A DNA stretch of 50,191 nt from Senegalimassilia anaerobia JC110. Its GTDB lineage: Bacteria; Actinomycetota; Coriobacteriia; Coriobacteriales; Eggerthellaceae. Positions within the stretch are counted from its first letter, which is position 1. Each line of letters opens with the position of its first letter. Positions 8,165 to 19,336 of the stretch are shown piece by piece. The translations under genes and the position numbers were made by a program. Where the stretch lies: NCBI RefSeq assembly GCF_000236865.1, contig NZ_HE611018.1, positions 52,825-103,015 of the forward strand. The letters are read 5' to 3'. Under the pieces are notes generated by a model, which worked only from the letters and a program-made list of their open reading frames with translations, was not told the DNA's origin and made no database searches.

Positions 8165-9931
8165 GTGGCACGCACACGCATTTCCAACATAGCCCGCACG
8201 TTCAAGCCGAACACCGCATCGCTTGGATACGCCCTCTTTTTGGCCATCAACGCAGCCGGCGTTTGGGGTGGCGTGTTCCCGTTTTTACCCATGAGCTTCC
8301 AAACCCCGGATGTCATGTTCTGGTTCTTCTTTATGCAGTCGCTCGTGTTCTCGCTATGCTATTTCGCCAGCGCCATCGGAGTGTACTACCTTCCCGGACC
8401 CACGCGCCGATTCATGGTGATGCTCGCAAGCGCGCCATATCTGCTTGGCTGGTGCTGCCTTATCGGGGCCATTTACCTGCATGGAATCGCTCAGATATTG
8501 GTAATCGCCGGCGGTGCGCTTCTGGGCTTAGGGTCTGCCGGTTTCTACATGCTGTGGCAGCGACTGTTCGCCAGCTTCGACGCAGACCATGGCAACCATG
8601 ATCTGATCCTGGGCACCGCTTATGGTGCGCTTCTGTACTTCGCCCTGTACGCCATCCCGCAAGCCGTGACCGCGTTTCTCATCCCGCTGGTGTTCATGCC
8701 GCTGTTCGCGCTTGCCATCGTGCTGAAAAGCCGGCACATCGACTTGAAGCAGCCCATGTTCGAGGATGTTCCGCGCGAGCACCCGAACGTGTATAGGCGC
8801 GTGCTGCGCGATTACTGGCGCAGCGCCTTGTGCGTCGGCGCCATCGCATTCTGCACCGGCGTCATGCGCTCGCTGGCCATCGGCGACCCGCGAGTCGGCA
8901 GCCTTGTGAACCTGCTGTCGATGACGGGATGCCTGGTTGCGGGCATCGGCGTTTTGGTGCTCTGGCAGTTCAAGAACGTGAGAATGAATGTCGCCAACGC
9001 CTACCGCATCGCCTTCCCGTTGCTCATCACCTCGTTCCTGGTGCTTCCGTTTTGCAGCGACGGTTATGCGCGATGGCAAGCCGCCATCCTGTATGCGGTA
9101 TACAGTGTCGCCATCGCGCTCATGATGATCCAGTGCGCGCAGGCATCGCGCGACCGAGGCATCAACCCCGTGTTCATCTACGGCTTCTTCGCCGGCATCG
9201 TGTACGCGTTGCATGATGTCGGGTTCCTTGCCGGCACGTTCGCCGAGCAGATCCGCGTCATGGGCATGCAGCCCGATGCCGTCGTCGCGCTGGTGGCGGT
9301 GTATTTGCTCGGTCTCATGTTCTTCATCGGCCAGGGCGGCTTCAAGCGAGCATTGGCCGCAAGCCAAGCAGAGGATATCGAGCTCGTCGCTGGCATGCCT
9401 TTGCAAATCGCCGATATCAACGAGCGCCAAACCGACCTCGATGAGGCCGAATCGGAAAGCGAAGCGTCTCCCGCGGCGAACGCCGGATGCGCGGGCCCCT
9501 GTCCTTTCAACATGCAAGATATCGGCTTGTTCGAGATGAGGCCCATCATCATCGCACGGACGGATACCGAGAACGCCCTGACCGTCGAAGAGCCTGCGAT
9601 GGCGCCCGACAACGGCCCCTTCCCGACGGATACCGCAAAACTCGAGAAACGCGACCATGCCCGCAGCTCCGATGCACCCAACTACCAGGATCGCCTGTCG
9701 AAGCAGGCTGCGCTAGTTCGACAGCACTACCGCCTATCCGCACGCGAAACCGAGGTCATGGAGCTCATCGCCCGCGGCAACACCGTGGCGCGCATCGCCG
9801 AGCAGCTGGTGGTTTCGGAAAACACCATCCGAACCCACAGCAAGCGCATTTACGCCAAGCTGGATATCCACAAGAAGCAGGAGCTCGTCGACCTGCTGGA
9901 AACGTTCAATCCGAAAGACCTGGAAGATTAG
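8165..9931 (+). CDS. LuxR-family transcriptional regulator with membrane-embedded N-terminal half
   Basis: The protein has 588 residues. Residues 1 to about 400 contain roughly twelve hydrophobic helices resembling a transporter-like sensor; a hydrophilic acidic linker follows (about 410-515), and residues about 522-583 are a LuxR/GerE helix-turn-helix (LSARETEVMELIARGNTVAR, then VSENTIRTHSKRIYAKL). Membrane-bound LuxR regulators of this plan are numerous in Eggerthellaceae and are usually found next to reductase operons. It is divergent from dmsA, so it probably controls that operon in response to its substrate or membrane state (inferred). The start is GTG with GAGG six bases upstream; the next in-frame ATG would remove the first membrane helix. 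Confidence 0.9.
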   Translation: MARTRISNIARTFKPNTASLGYALFLAINAAGVWGGVFPFLPMSFQTPDVMFWFFFMQSLVFSLCYFASAIGVYYLPGPTRRFMVMLASAPYLLGWCCLIGAIYLHGIAQILVIAGGALLGLGSAGFYMLWQRLFASFDADHGNHDLILGTAYGALLYFALYAIPQAVTAFLIPLVFMPLFALAIVLKSRHIDLKQPMFEDVPREHPNVYRRVLRDYWRSALCVGAIAFCTGVMRSLAIGDPRVGSLVNLLSMTGCLVAGIGVLVLWQFKNVRMNVANAYRIAFPLLITSFLVLPFCSDGYARWQAAILYAVYSVAIALMMIQCAQASRDRGINPVFIYGFFAGIVYALHDVGFLAGTFAEQIRVMGMQPDAVVALVAVYLLGLMFFIGQGGFKRALAASQAEDIELVAGMPLQIADINERQTDLDEAESESEASPAANAGCAGPCPFNMQDIGLFEMRPIIIARTDTENALTVEEPAMAPDNGPFPTDTAKLEKRDHARSSDAPNYQDRLSKQAALVRQHYRLSARETEVMELIARGNTVARIAEQLVVSENTIRTHSKRIYAKLDIHKKQELVDLLETFNPKDLED

Positions 9932-9946
9932 CCCCCCTGAACGGAC

Positions 9947-9980
9947 GACGGCCGCGCATTCCGCGCGGCCGTCTTGTTCT
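9947..9980 (+). terminator. Rho-independent terminator of the LuxR-type gene
   Basis: An 11-bp perfect stem (9947-9957 with 9963-9973), loop of five, is followed by TTGTTCT. It overlaps by two bases the 3-prime end of the convergent YdcF-like gene. No T-run is present in the opposite direction. Confidence 0.8.
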
Positions 9981-10662
9981 AGTTCGTCACATCTCCGCTT
10001 TGGTCAAGGCTGATCGCTTCGCCCACATACGTGGACGGCACGCGGAACAGCGCCTTGAAGAAGTCCTTCGTGCGCGCGGGAATCTCGCGGATATCATACT
10101 GCAGCTGTTTTTGGTACTCGTGATAGTCGCTGGGAACGCCCTCGGCTTGCATTCCCAGGCTTTTCGCGGACCACAGCGCGCGATACAGGTGATACGTCTG
10201 CGTGGCAACCACGATGCGCTCGCACCCGAACACGTACTTCGCCCGATACATGCTCTCATACGTGGAGAAACCCGCGTGATCGCAGAAGATGTCCTGGCTT
10301 GGCACGCCCTGCGCAATGGCGTACTGCTTCATGGCCTTCACCTCGTTGTACGAGGCGGTGCCGTTGTCGCCGCTCATGATGATCTTCGGCGCCACGCCCG
10401 CGAAGTACAGCGCGATGCCGTCATCCAGACGATCGGCCAGAATGCCCGAAGGCGTTCCGTCCGGCAGCACCGATGCCCCGAGCACCACGATGGCATCGGC
10501 ATTGCCGATACTGGCCTTCTCGGGGGTGACGATGGACCCTTTCGATCCCACGATGGTCACCACGTTCGTAATGGTGAACACCGCCACCACGGCCAATACC
10601 GCCGCCAGCACCATATCCAGCACCCGCCTCAGGCATCCCTTATGTTTCTTCGCGCTACTCAT
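9979..10662 (-). CDS. YdcF/SanA-family (DUF218) membrane-anchored protein
   Basis: The protein has 227 residues. One membrane helix (about 13-38) is followed by the DUF218 domain, with the family marks ADAIVVLGASVLPDG, DRLDDGIALYFAG, KIIMSGDNG and TYESMYRAK, then VVATQTYHLYRAL. SanA/YdcF proteins are linked to envelope permeability and vancomycin exclusion in Enterobacteria and some bind S-adenosylmethionine, but their reaction is not established. It is encoded alone, convergent with the LuxR-type gene and downstream of leuS on the same strand. Confidence 0.88.
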   Translation of the reverse strand: MSSAKKHKGCLRRVLDMVLAAVLAVVAVFTITNVVTIVGSKGSIVTPEKASIGNADAIVVLGASVLPDGTPSGILADRLDDGIALYFAGVAPKIIMSGDNGTASYNEVKAMKQYAIAQGVPSQDIFCDHAGFSTYESMYRAKYVFGCERIVVATQTYHLYRALWSAKSLGMQAEGVPSDYHEYQKQLQYDIREIPARTKDFFKALFRVPSTYVGEAISLDQSGDVTN

Positions 10663-10753
10663 AGGAAACAGACAATAGCAAACGCCGAAACCTCACGGCA
10701 AGCATTTCGCCGGAACGGCGCAACAACGCCACCGAAACCCAACCCCGAAAACA

Positions 10754-10783
10754 AAACGACCCGGAGCATCCTCCGGGTCGTTT
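10754..10783 (-). terminator. Terminator of leuS
   Basis: A 13-bp perfect stem (10754-10766 with 10771-10783) with a 4-nt loop is followed on the minus strand by TTTTGTTTTC. It starts 20 nt after the leuS stop codon. Confidence 0.9.
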
Positions 10784-10802
10784 CGACTGCAATGTCAGCG
10801 TT

Positions 10803-13376
10803 TTACTTCGCCACGATGTTCACCAGACGGCCGGGCACCACAACGACCTTCTTCAGGTCCTTGCCTGCCACGGCATCCTGCACGGCCTCGAGCGCCACAG
10901 CCTTCACGGATTCCTGATCGGCATCCGCGGCAACCGTGATACGGGCCTTCACCTTGCCGTTGATCTGCACGGCAAGCTCGACCTCGTCGTCCTTGGCCTT
11001 CTCGGGGTCGAACTCGGGCCATTCCTGCGTATGGATGGAACCCTCGCAGCCCAGCGCATCATGCCACAGCTCGTCGGTCATATGCGGGCAGATAGGAGCC
11101 AGCAGCCTTACCAGCACATTGGCGACCTCGGTCGCAAGCGCCTGCTCGTCAGCAGATGCGGCGCGCTGCTCCGGGCCGACCTTGCGCAGGTAATCGCCGA
11201 TGGCGTTCACCAGTTCCATGATGGCGGCGATGGCGGTGTTGAAGTTGTTGCGATCGAAATCGTCCACAACCTTACCGGCGACGCGATGACGCTCGCGCAG
11301 CAGCACCTTGCGAGCCGCTGCTGCCTCTGCATCGGATGCGCCCGGCTGGTACAGCGTGTCCTCGTCGGCCTTGCCCACCAAGTCGTACACCATGCGCCAC
11401 ACGCGGTTGAGGAACTTGTGCATACCGGCCAAGCCGTCCTCGTTCCACTGCAGCTCCTTATCGGGCGGGGCCATGAACAGGATGTAGGCGCGCACGGCAT
11501 CGCAACCATAGCCCGCGATCATCTCCTCGGGGGAGATGACGTTGCCCTTGGACTTGCTCATGACGTCACCGTGCTCGTCGAGCACCATGCCCTGGCATAG
11601 CAGGTTCTTGAACGGCTCGTCAAAATCCAGCATGCCCAGATCGCGCAGCACCTTCGTGAAGAAGCGGCTGTACAGCAGGTGCAGGATGGCGTGCTCGATG
11701 CCGCCGATGTACTGGTCGACCGGCATCCAGCGGTTGGTTTTCGCGCTGTCGAAGGGCAGCTCGGTGTTGTGCGGGTCGGTGTAGCGCAGGTAGTACCAGC
11801 TCGAGCACGTGAACGTGTCCATGGTGTCGGTCTCACGACGAGCCTCGCCGCCGCACTTCGGGCACGTGCACTTCGCGAAGCCCTCGTGCGTTGCCAAGGT
11901 TTCGCCAGCGGAAAGGTCGATATCCTCGGGCAGGCGCACCGGCAGGTCCTCCTCCGGCACCGGCACCAGACCGCACTTGTCGCAGTAGATCATCGGGATG
12001 GGGTTGCCCCAATAGCGCTGGCGGGAGATCAGCCAGTCGCGCAGACGGAACTCCACCTTGCGCTTGCCGCGGCCCGCAGCCTCCAGGTCGGCGACGATGG
12101 CCTCCTCGCCCTCGGAGTGCTTGCCGCCCGTAAGGCCGGTGTACTTGCCGGACTGGACCAGTCGACCCTCGGCTTCCATGGCGCTGTCCCAATCGACGCT
12201 GGTAACCACACGGCCCTGCTCGTTTTTCAACTGCTCGAACAGTGGATCGTCGTCGCCCAGGATGATGGGGATGATGGGCAGGTCGTATTTCTTGGCGAAC
12301 TCGAAGTCGCGCTGGTCGCCGCACGGCACGGCCATGACCGCGCCGGTGCCGTAATCGGCCACGATGTAGTCGGCAACCCACACGGGCACCTTCTCGCCGT
12401 TGATGGGGTTCACTACGTAACGGCCGGTAAACGCGCCGTGCTTCTCCTTGTTGCCCTGCGCGCGCTCGACGGCGGTGATCTTCTTCGCGTCCTCGACCAC
12501 CTGCATGACCGCGGCCTCATACTCCGTGCCTTCCACCAGGCCCTTCAGGATGGGGCTTTCGGGGGCAAGCAGGAAGAAGCTGCAGCCGAACAGGGTGTCG
12601 GCGCGCGTGGTGAACACGGTGATCAGGTCGTCTTCCGTGGGGTTCTCGGGTGCGTTGCCCTGCTTGTCGCACAGCGTGAACTTCACCTCGGCGCCCTCGG
12701 AGCGGCCGATCCAGTTCGCCTGCATCTGCTTGACGCGCTCCGGCCAGCCGTCCAGCTGATCCAGGTCGTCCAGAAGCTCCTGCGCGTAATCGGTGATCTT
12801 GAGGTACCACTGCGTCAGGTCGCGCTTCTCGACGGCGCTATGGCAACGCCAGCACTCGCCCTCGGTGACCTGCTCGTTGGCGAGCACGGTCTGGCACTTC
12901 GGGCACCAGTTCACCGGCGAGTTGCGGCGCTCCACCAGGCCGCGCTTCCAGAACTGCAGGAAGATCCACTGACCCCAGCGGTAGTACTCGGGGTCGCATG
13001 CCACGACGGTGCGGTCCCAATCATAGGAAAGGCCCATGCGCTTGAAGCTGGCCTTCTGCGTTTCGATGTTGGCGTAGGTCCACTTCGCCGGATGGCTGTG
13101 ATGCTTGATGGCCGCGTTCTCAGCCGGCAGGCCGAACGCGTCCCAACCCATGGGATGCAGCACGTCGAAGCCGCGCATCTTGGAATAGCGGGCGATGACG
13201 TCGCCGATCGTGTAGTTGCGCACATGGCCCATGTGGATGTCGCCCGACGGGTACGGGAACATCTCGAGCACGTACTTCTTGGGCTTGGCGTGATCTTCCG
13301 TAACCTTGTACAGGTCGGCATCTTCCCAAGCCTTCTGCCAACGAGGTTCGATCTCGTGAGGGTTGTACTGTTTCAT
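10803..13376 (-). CDS. leuS: Leucyl-tRNA synthetase
   Basis: The protein has 857 residues, normal for bacterial LeuRS. It is a class I synthetase: the HIGH signature is HMGH at about 48-51 after FPYPSGDI, and KMSKS is MSKSKGN at about 606. Between them lie the CP1 editing domain and Cys-pair zinc modules (CPKCQ with CWRC, CDKC, CPKC). The C-terminal anticodon-binding domain ends in a [12 protein letters not shown]-type segment. It charges tRNA-Leu in the cytoplasm and hydrolyses mischarged products. The frame is open 78 codons further upstream, but [14 protein letters not shown] is the universal LeuRS N-terminus and has AAGGA about ten bases before it. Confidence 0.97.
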   Translation of the reverse strand: MKQYNPHEIEPRWQKAWEDADLYKVTEDHAKPKKYVLEMFPYPSGDIHMGHVRNYTIGDVIARYSKMRGFDVLHPMGWDAFGLPAENAAIKHHSHPAKWTYANIETQKASFKRMGLSYDWDRTVVACDPEYYRWGQWIFLQFWKRGLVERRNSPVNWCPKCQTVLANEQVTEGECWRCHSAVEKRDLTQWYLKITDYAQELLDDLDQLDGWPERVKQMQANWIGRSEGAEVKFTLCDKQGNAPENPTEDDLITVFTTRADTLFGCSFFLLAPESPILKGLVEGTEYEAAVMQVVEDAKKITAVERAQGNKEKHGAFTGRYVVNPINGEKVPVWVADYIVADYGTGAVMAVPCGDQRDFEFAKKYDLPIIPIILGDDDPLFEQLKNEQGRVVTSVDWDSAMEAEGRLVQSGKYTGLTGGKHSEGEEAIVADLEAAGRGKRKVEFRLRDWLISRQRYWGNPIPMIYCDKCGLVPVPEEDLPVRLPEDIDLSAGETLATHEGFAKCTCPKCGGEARRETDTMDTFTCSSWYYLRYTDPHNTELPFDSAKTNRWMPVDQYIGGIEHAILHLLYSRFFTKVLRDLGMLDFDEPFKNLLCQGMVLDEHGDVMSKSKGNVISPEEMIAGYGCDAVRAYILFMAPPDKELQWNEDGLAGMHKFLNRVWRMVYDLVGKADEDTLYQPGASDAEAAAARKVLLRERHRVAGKVVDDFDRNNFNTAIAAIMELVNAIGDYLRKVGPEQRAASADEQALATEVANVLVRLLAPICPHMTDELWHDALGCEGSIHTQEWPEFDPEKAKDDEVELAVQINGKVKARITVAADADQESVKAVALEAVQDAVAGKDLKKVVVVPGRLVNIVAK

Positions 13377-13688
13377 CGTCCATCTTCCTTGGCTGACGCG
13401 GTAATACACATAGGGTTCATTGTAGCAGCCCCGCGTTTTCACGAGGGGAAAAAGCGACAACATCCCAGGCAAGGAAAGCCGAGCGGGCTCCCGGGGAAAC
13501 CTCATCCGGTTTTGCGCCAGTATCGCGTGCCCGATGCCGGAAAACAACAAGCCGCCCAGGCGGCCCGATCCCGCTTGCAGCGCACGATCGAGGCTTACCC
13601 TCGATCGCATAAACTGCAGCGGAACGGCGCGCCTGAGCGGCCTGCATTCGCTACGGTGTTTGCCGAACTTGATTCGGCAGCATCCCGA
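13377..13688 (-). promoter_or_regulatory. eno-leuS intergenic region with leuS -10 box and two stem-loops
   Basis: No gene is seen in this 312-bp gap. A -10-like TACAAT for leuS lies at 13419-13424 (minus strand), giving a leader of only about 36 nt; no good -35 was found. Two perfect stems stand downstream of eno: 13661-13667 with 13673-13679 (7 bp, 5-nt loop) and 13585-13593 with 13599-13607 (9 bp, 5-nt loop). Neither has a proper T-run, so eno termination may be weak or factor-dependent. Confidence 0.5.
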
Positions 13689-15250
<1,562 letters not shown>

Positions 15251-15251
15251 G

Positions 15252-15998
15252 CTAGAGAAGTGCCGCTATTGCCGCAAGAACGCCTAAACCGACAACCGAT
15301 ACGGCAACCGAAGCGGGTGTCATGCGATAGTCCCGCAACGAGGTACGTCGCCCTCCTCTGACACCATAGCAACGGGCGTCCATGGCGACCGAGAGCTTAT
15401 CAGCCCTTCGGAACATGCCCACGAACAACGGGATGAACACAGGAGGCCATGCAGACAAACGTTGCCATAAGCCACCGCGATGAAACGAGGCGCCTCGCGA
15501 GAATTGGGCATCATGGATCGCGCAGATCTCTTGAGCCATCAAAGGAATGAAGCGGATAGCCATGCTGAACACCATGGCGATATCATCAGCAGGTACATGC
15601 AGAACCCGTAGCGGGGACACGAACGACCGCAGCGCATCGGTAAGCGCCGTCGACGTGGTGGTGAGCACCACGATGAAGCTGCCGAGGACAAGCAAGATTA
15701 TCCGAACGCCATAGAAGCAGCCCAACGCGAATCCAACCTGGTTATTGATCGACGCGAACAAAACGGTAAGAGCCGCCATCATGTACACGGGGATTCCCAT
15801 GGCCAGCATACGCCCAAGCGGAACATGGGCCGACAAGGCTAGCACCAGACATAGGAAGCCAAGGAGCCACTGTCCAGCCCATGTTTCAACCCAGAAAACG
15901 GTTGCGGTATATGCGCACAACAACAGCACCTTCACTCGAGCATCGCAGGTATGGACAAAGGATTCGCCGTCGATATACGTATTAATTCGTAATTGCAT
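15252..15998 (-). CDS. ecfT: Energy-coupling factor transporter transmembrane protein EcfT
   Basis: The protein has 248 residues with about five to six membrane helices. EcfT links the substrate-binding S-component to the two ATPases of ECF vitamin and metal uptake systems. Family marks are the N-terminal YIDGESFVHTCDARVKV segment, the FSMAIRFIPLMAQE helix, and the two coupling-helix Ala-Arg-Gly motifs, seen here as SRG in AQFSRGAS and ARC in AMDARCYG, both slightly altered. The start MQLRINTYIDG fits the family length; a -10 box ends six bases before it. Neither EcfA ATPase nor an S-component gene is nearby, although in many Gram-positives ecfA1-ecfA2-ecfT follow rplQ directly. Confidence 0.88.
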   Translation of the reverse strand: MQLRINTYIDGESFVHTCDARVKVLLLCAYTATVFWVETWAGQWLLGFLCLVLALSAHVPLGRMLAMGIPVYMMAALTVLFASINNQVGFALGCFYGVRIILLVLGSFIVVLTTTSTALTDALRSFVSPLRVLHVPADDIAMVFSMAIRFIPLMAQEICAIHDAQFSRGASFHRGGLWQRLSAWPPVFIPLFVGMFRRADKLSVAMDARCYGVRGGRRTSLRDYRMTPASVAVSVVGLGVLAAIAALL

Positions 15999-16004
15999 GC
16001 GTGA

Positions 16005-16010
16005 AGTATA
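16005..16010 (-). promoter_or_regulatory. ecfT -10 box placed for a leaderless transcript
   Basis: TATACT on the minus strand ends six nt before the ecfT ATG, so transcription would start at or next to the A of the start codon. No ribosome binding site is present upstream of this ATG, which agrees. The -35 is weak. Confidence 0.55.
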
Positions 16011-16168
16011 GCGCAGCATCCGATGCAGAAATAAGAAACTCCTGAGAAGCAACGGCGCACAAGGCTACATGACCAACGAGCAGCAACGTGCGCAGATGTC
16101 CTCGAGCAGCATAGGTTGCAAAGCATGCCGAAGATGAAGCCAAACGCATGCCCGCAAGCAATTCGTCC

Positions 16169-16197
16169 CAAAAAGAAAGGACCCCGAAGGGTCCTTT
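16169..16197 (-). terminator. Terminator of the infA-rplQ operon
   Basis: A 9-bp perfect stem (16176-16184 with 16189-16197) with a TTCG tetraloop in the RNA is followed by CTTTTTGG on the minus strand, 26 nt after the rplQ stop. It separates the ribosomal operon from ecfT. Confidence 0.92.
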
Positions 16198-16222
16198 CAA
16201 AATAGCATGTGGGGCGAAAAGC

Positions 16223-16711
16223 TTATTCAGCCTTCTCCTCAGCAGCCTCGACAGCCTCAGCAGCTTCCTCGGCCTTGGGCTCCTCGACAGCCTCGACCTT
16301 CTTCGGAGCAGCCTTCTTGGCAGCCGGCTTCTCAGCCTTCTTGGCCACCGGCTCGGTGACGAGCTCCATGATGACCATGGGAGCGTTGTCGCCCTTGCGG
16401 TTGCCCAGCTTCATGATGCGGGTGTAGCCACCCTGACGATCGGCGAACATGCCCTGCTCGACCTTCTCGAAGATCTCGCGGACCAATTCCTTGTCGTTGC
16501 CCAGCGCGGCGATGGCCAGACGACGGCTATGCAGGTCGCCCTTCTTCGCCCAGGTGATGATCTTGTCGACATCGGGGCGGATTTCCTTAGCGCGGGACTC
16601 GATGGTCTTGATGCGGTCGTTGAGGAACAGCGCCTGCACCAGACTACGCTTCATGGCCTTGGTATGGGCAAAGTCGGTGCCCAGCTTGCGGCCCTTGTAG
16701 TTATGCCTCAT
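16223..16711 (-). CDS. rplQ: 50S ribosomal protein L17
   Basis: The protein has 162 residues. Residues 1 to about 115 are the L17 core (MRHNYKGRKLGTDFAHTKAM start, FVQ/ALFLNDRIKT block, TRIMKLGNRKGDNAPMVIMELV end). Residues about 118-162 are a low-complexity Ala-Glu-Lys-Pro tail, absent from short forms such as E. coli L17 but common in actinobacterial ones. It is last in the operon, 12 nt after rpoA, with an AGGAG site. Confidence 0.97.
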   Translation of the reverse strand: MRHNYKGRKLGTDFAHTKAMKRSLVQALFLNDRIKTIESRAKEIRPDVDKIITWAKKGDLHSRRLAIAALGNDKELVREIFEKVEQGMFADRQGGYTRIMKLGNRKGDNAPMVIMELVTEPVAKKAEKPAAKKAAPKKVEAVEEPKAEEAAEAVEAAEEKAE

Positions 16712-16723
16712 GGTAGGTTTCTC

Positions 16724-17674
16724 CTATTGCTTCAAATTGAGGTCCATGGAAATGAGCTTGTCCTTCACTTCCTCAATGGACTTCGCACCAAAGTTCCTGA
16801 TGTTCAGCAGGTCGTTCTCGGAGAACTCGACCAGCTGGCGCACCGAATGAATGCCGGCACGCTTCAGGCAGTTGTACGAGCGGACGGACAGGTCCAGGTC
16901 CTCGATCTGCTTGTCCAGCTCGGCGTTCGACTCCTGACCCTCCGGAGCGAAGATGGACGGCACTTCGCCCTCTTCCTCTTCGGGGGTGCTGGTCAGGCTG
17001 AGGAACGCGCCCATGTACTGGTTGATGATGTTGGCCGCACGGGTGACCGCATCGATAGGCTCGATGGAGCCGTCCGTCTCAACCTCCAAAACCAACTTAT
17101 CGTAGTCGGTACGCTGGCCCACGCGGGTGTCGGTCACGTTCATCGTGCAACGGCGAACCGGGGAGAACAGCGAGTCGACATGGATGACGCCGATAGGATC
17201 CTCCGTGCGCTTGTTGCGCTCGGCGGAAACGTAACCGCGGCCCACACCGATGCGCACCGTCATGTCAAGCTGGCCGCCGTCGGCAACCGTGGCGATGACA
17301 TGCTCGGGGTTGATCAGCGTGAACTCGGTGGGAACCTGCAGGTCCGCACCGGTCACAACGCAGGGGCCCTCGGCAGAAACATGAGCCGTGGCCTCTTCCA
17401 CGTCGTCATTGAGAGCCGAGAAGACCAGGCCCTTGACGTTCAGGACGATATCGGTGATATCCTCGATAACGCCTTCGGCCGTGGTGAACTCGTGCTGCAC
17501 ACCGTCGATTTGGATGGCCGTCGCCTTGGCGCCGTCGAGAGACGACAGCAGAACGCGACGCATGCTGTTACCCAGCGTATAGCCGTAGCCACGCTCCAGC
17601 GGTTCCACGATGAAACGCGCAACAGTATCGTTGACTTCTTCCGTTGTTACCGTCGGCCTCATGAACTCTGTCAT
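16724..17674 (-). CDS. rpoA: DNA-directed RNA polymerase subunit alpha
   Basis: The protein has 316 residues. The N-terminal dimerisation and assembly domain shows RFIVEPLERGYGYTLGNSMRRVLLSSL near residues 20-50; an acidic linker (TPEEEEGEVPSI, about 230-245) leads to the C-terminal domain, with LDLSVRSYNCLKRAGIHSVRQL and NFGAKSIEEVKDKL. The C-terminal domain contacts UP elements and activators. A GGAGG site lies ten bases before the ATG. Gene order rpsD-rpoA-rplQ is the conserved alpha operon order. Confidence 0.98.
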   Translation of the reverse strand: MTEFMRPTVTTEEVNDTVARFIVEPLERGYGYTLGNSMRRVLLSSLDGAKATAIQIDGVQHEFTTAEGVIEDITDIVLNVKGLVFSALNDDVEEATAHVSAEGPCVVTGADLQVPTEFTLINPEHVIATVADGGQLDMTVRIGVGRGYVSAERNKRTEDPIGVIHVDSLFSPVRRCTMNVTDTRVGQRTDYDKLVLEVETDGSIEPIDAVTRAANIINQYMGAFLSLTSTPEEEEGEVPSIFAPEGQESNAELDKQIEDLDLSVRSYNCLKRAGIHSVRQLVEFSENDLLNIRNFGAKSIEEVKDKLISMDLNLKQ

Positions 17675-17701
17675 GTTGGGTAAGCCTCCTTACTAGCGCG
17701 A

Positions 17702-18298
17702 TTACTTGGAGTAGAGCTCGACGATGAGCTGTTCGCGGATGTCGAGATCGATCTGATCGCGGGTCGGAAGAGCCAGAACGCTGCCCTGCAGCTTCTCGAT
17801 GTCAACCTCAAGCCAAGCCGGAACCTGGAAGCGGGCGTTGGAAACCAGAGCGCTCTTGATGACCAGCAGTTCCTTGGACTTGTCGGCAACGGCGATCTTG
17901 TCGCCGGCCTTGACGCGGTAGGACGGGATGTCCACGCGGCGGCCGTTGACGGTGATGTGGCCGTGGGTCACGATCTGACGAGCTTCCTTACGGGTGCGGG
18001 CAAAGCCCAGACGGAAGATCACGCTGTCCAGACGGGACTCCAGGATAATCATGAGGTTGTCACCCGTGATGCCCGGCATGGACTTGGCCTTGTTGAAGTA
18101 GCCATGGAACTGCTTCTCCAGCACGCCGTAGATGAACTTGACCTTCTGCTTCTCGCGAAGCTGCATCGCGTACTCGGATTCCTTACGACGACGCTTGGGC
18201 TCGCGCTTGGAAGTCTTGGAGCTGCTGTAACCCAGCACGACGGGATCCAGGCCCAGCTGGCGGCAGCGCTTAAGAACCGGAGTTCTATTGATAGCCAT
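17702..18298 (-). CDS. rpsD: 30S ribosomal protein S4
   Basis: The protein has 198 residues. It is a primary 16S rRNA binding protein. It has the N-terminal MAINRTPVLKRCRQLGLDP start, the central YGVLEKQFHGYF segment and the S4 RNA-binding domain (SRLDSVIFRLGFARTRKEARQIV, then HGHITVNGRRVDIPSY). The N-terminal zinc-binding cysteine set is absent (only one Cys), so this is the zinc-independent form. S4 represses its own operon in several bacteria, which may matter for the long leader at 19556-19825. Confidence 0.98.
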   Translation of the reverse strand: MAINRTPVLKRCRQLGLDPVVLGYSSSKTSKREPKRRRKESEYAMQLREKQKVKFIYGVLEKQFHGYFNKAKSMPGITGDNLMIILESRLDSVIFRLGFARTRKEARQIVTHGHITVNGRRVDIPSYRVKAGDKIAVADKSKELLVIKSALVSNARFQVPAWLEVDIEKLQGSVLALPTRDQIDLDIREQLIVELYSK

Positions 18299-18317
18299 AG
18301 TAAATAGATCCTTTCAG

Positions 18318-18716
18318 TTACACGCGACGACGCTTCTTGGGGCGGCAGCCGTTGTGCGGAATGGGGGTGCAGTCCTGAATGCTGGCGACTTCCAGACCGG
18401 TAGCCTGCAGCGAACGGATAGCCGTCTCGCGACCAGAGCCGGGGCCCTTCACGTACACGGCGACCTTCTTCAGGCCGTGCTCCATAGCCGTCTTGGCAGC
18501 AGCCTCAGCAGCCATCTGCGCGGCAAACGGCGTGGACTTACGGGAACCCTTGAAGCCGACGGTACCGGCGGACTGCCAAGAGATCACGTTGCCCTGAGGA
18601 TCGGTGATGCTGACGATGGTGTTGTTGAACGTAGACTTGATATGCGCAGCGCCAACGGCAATGTTCTTGCGCTCGGAGCGCTTGATGCGCGTGCGCACGT
18701 TTTTCTTAGTTGCCAC
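18318..18716 (-). CDS. rpsK: 30S ribosomal protein S11
   Basis: The protein has 132 residues and normal length. It carries the S11 blocks [36 protein letters not shown] and the C-terminal [17 protein letters not shown]. The start codon is GTG, preceded by GGGAG. It forms part of the 30S platform. The gene lies between rpsM and rpsD as in other alpha operons. Confidence 0.98.
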   Translation of the reverse strand: MATKKNVRTRIKRSERKNIAVGAAHIKSTFNNTIVSITDPQGNVISWQSAGTVGFKGSRKSTPFAAQMAAEAAAKTAMEHGLKKVAVYVKGPGSGRETAIRSLQATGLEVASIQDCTPIPHNGCRPKKRRRV

Positions 18717-18732
18717 TTCTTAGCTCCCTTAC

Positions 18733-19101
18733 TTACTTCTTCTTGCCGCCGATTTGCTTGCGGGGACCCTTGCGGGTACGGGCATTCGTGTGGGTGCGCT
18801 GACCGCGAACGGGCAGGCCCTTGCGATGACGCAGGCCACGGTAGCAGCCGATTTCCATAAGGCGCTTGATGTTCTGAGACACCTCGCGGTGCAGGTCGCC
18901 CTCCACCTTGATGTTGTTCTGGATGTAGTCACGCAGCTTGACGAGATCCTCTTCGGTGAGGTCGTTCGTGCGCGTGTCCGGATTGATGCCCGTCTCAGCC
19001 AAGATCTTCTTGGACGTGGTCAGGCCAATGCCGTAGATGTAGGTCAAGCCGACTTCAATGCGCTTGTCGCGAGGAAGGTCGACACCAACAAGACGTGCCA
19101 T
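18733..19101 (-). CDS. rpsM: 30S ribosomal protein S13
   Basis: The protein has 122 residues. It has [25 protein letters not shown] at the N-terminus and the basic [27 protein letters not shown]-terminal tail that contacts the P-site tRNA. It follows rpmJ by 21 nt and has a GGAG site upstream of the ATG. Confidence 0.98.
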   Translation of the reverse strand: MARLVGVDLPRDKRIEVGLTYIYGIGLTTSKKILAETGINPDTRTNDLTEEDLVKLRDYIQNNIKVEGDLHREVSQNIKRLMEIGCYRGLRHRKGLPVRGQRTHTNARTRKGPRKQIGGKKK

Positions 19102-19122
19102 AGGTTTATCTCCTCTTTCTTC

Positions 19123-19236
19123 CTAGCCTTGACGCTGCTTATGACGGGGGTTCTCGCAGATAACGAGGACCTTGCCATGGCGTCGAATGATCTTGCACTT
19201 GTCGCACATTTTCTTGACCGAAGGACGTACCTTCAT
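19123..19236 (-). CDS. rpmJ: 50S ribosomal protein L36
   Basis: This 37-residue protein starts [20 protein letters not shown] and ends NPRHKQRQG. Cys11, Cys14, Cys27 and His32 form the zinc ribbon, so this is the zinc-containing form of L36. It lies between infA and rpsM, its usual position, with a GAAAGGAAATTGAA site region before the ATG. Confidence 0.97.
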   Translation of the reverse strand: MKVRPSVKKMCDKCKIIRRHGKVLVICENPRHKQRQG

Positions 19237-19336
19237 TTCAATTTCCTTTCGGTTAATGCGGTCCTATATGTACACACCCAGCCGCAGGTGATTATTCTCG
19301 GGGACACTGGCGCGCCGGCTTGCGCGCGAGCTGAGA

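Noticed and set aside
13377-13688. Possible T-box leader of leuS
   Set aside because: No AGGGTGG-ACCGCG antiterminator sequence and no terminator before the start codon; a -10 box only about 45 nt upstream leaves no room.
16010-16170. Remnant of ecfA or an S-component gene before ecfT
   Set aside because: The minus-strand translations in all frames (for example LLAGMRLASSSACFATY) show no Walker, signature or S-component motif.
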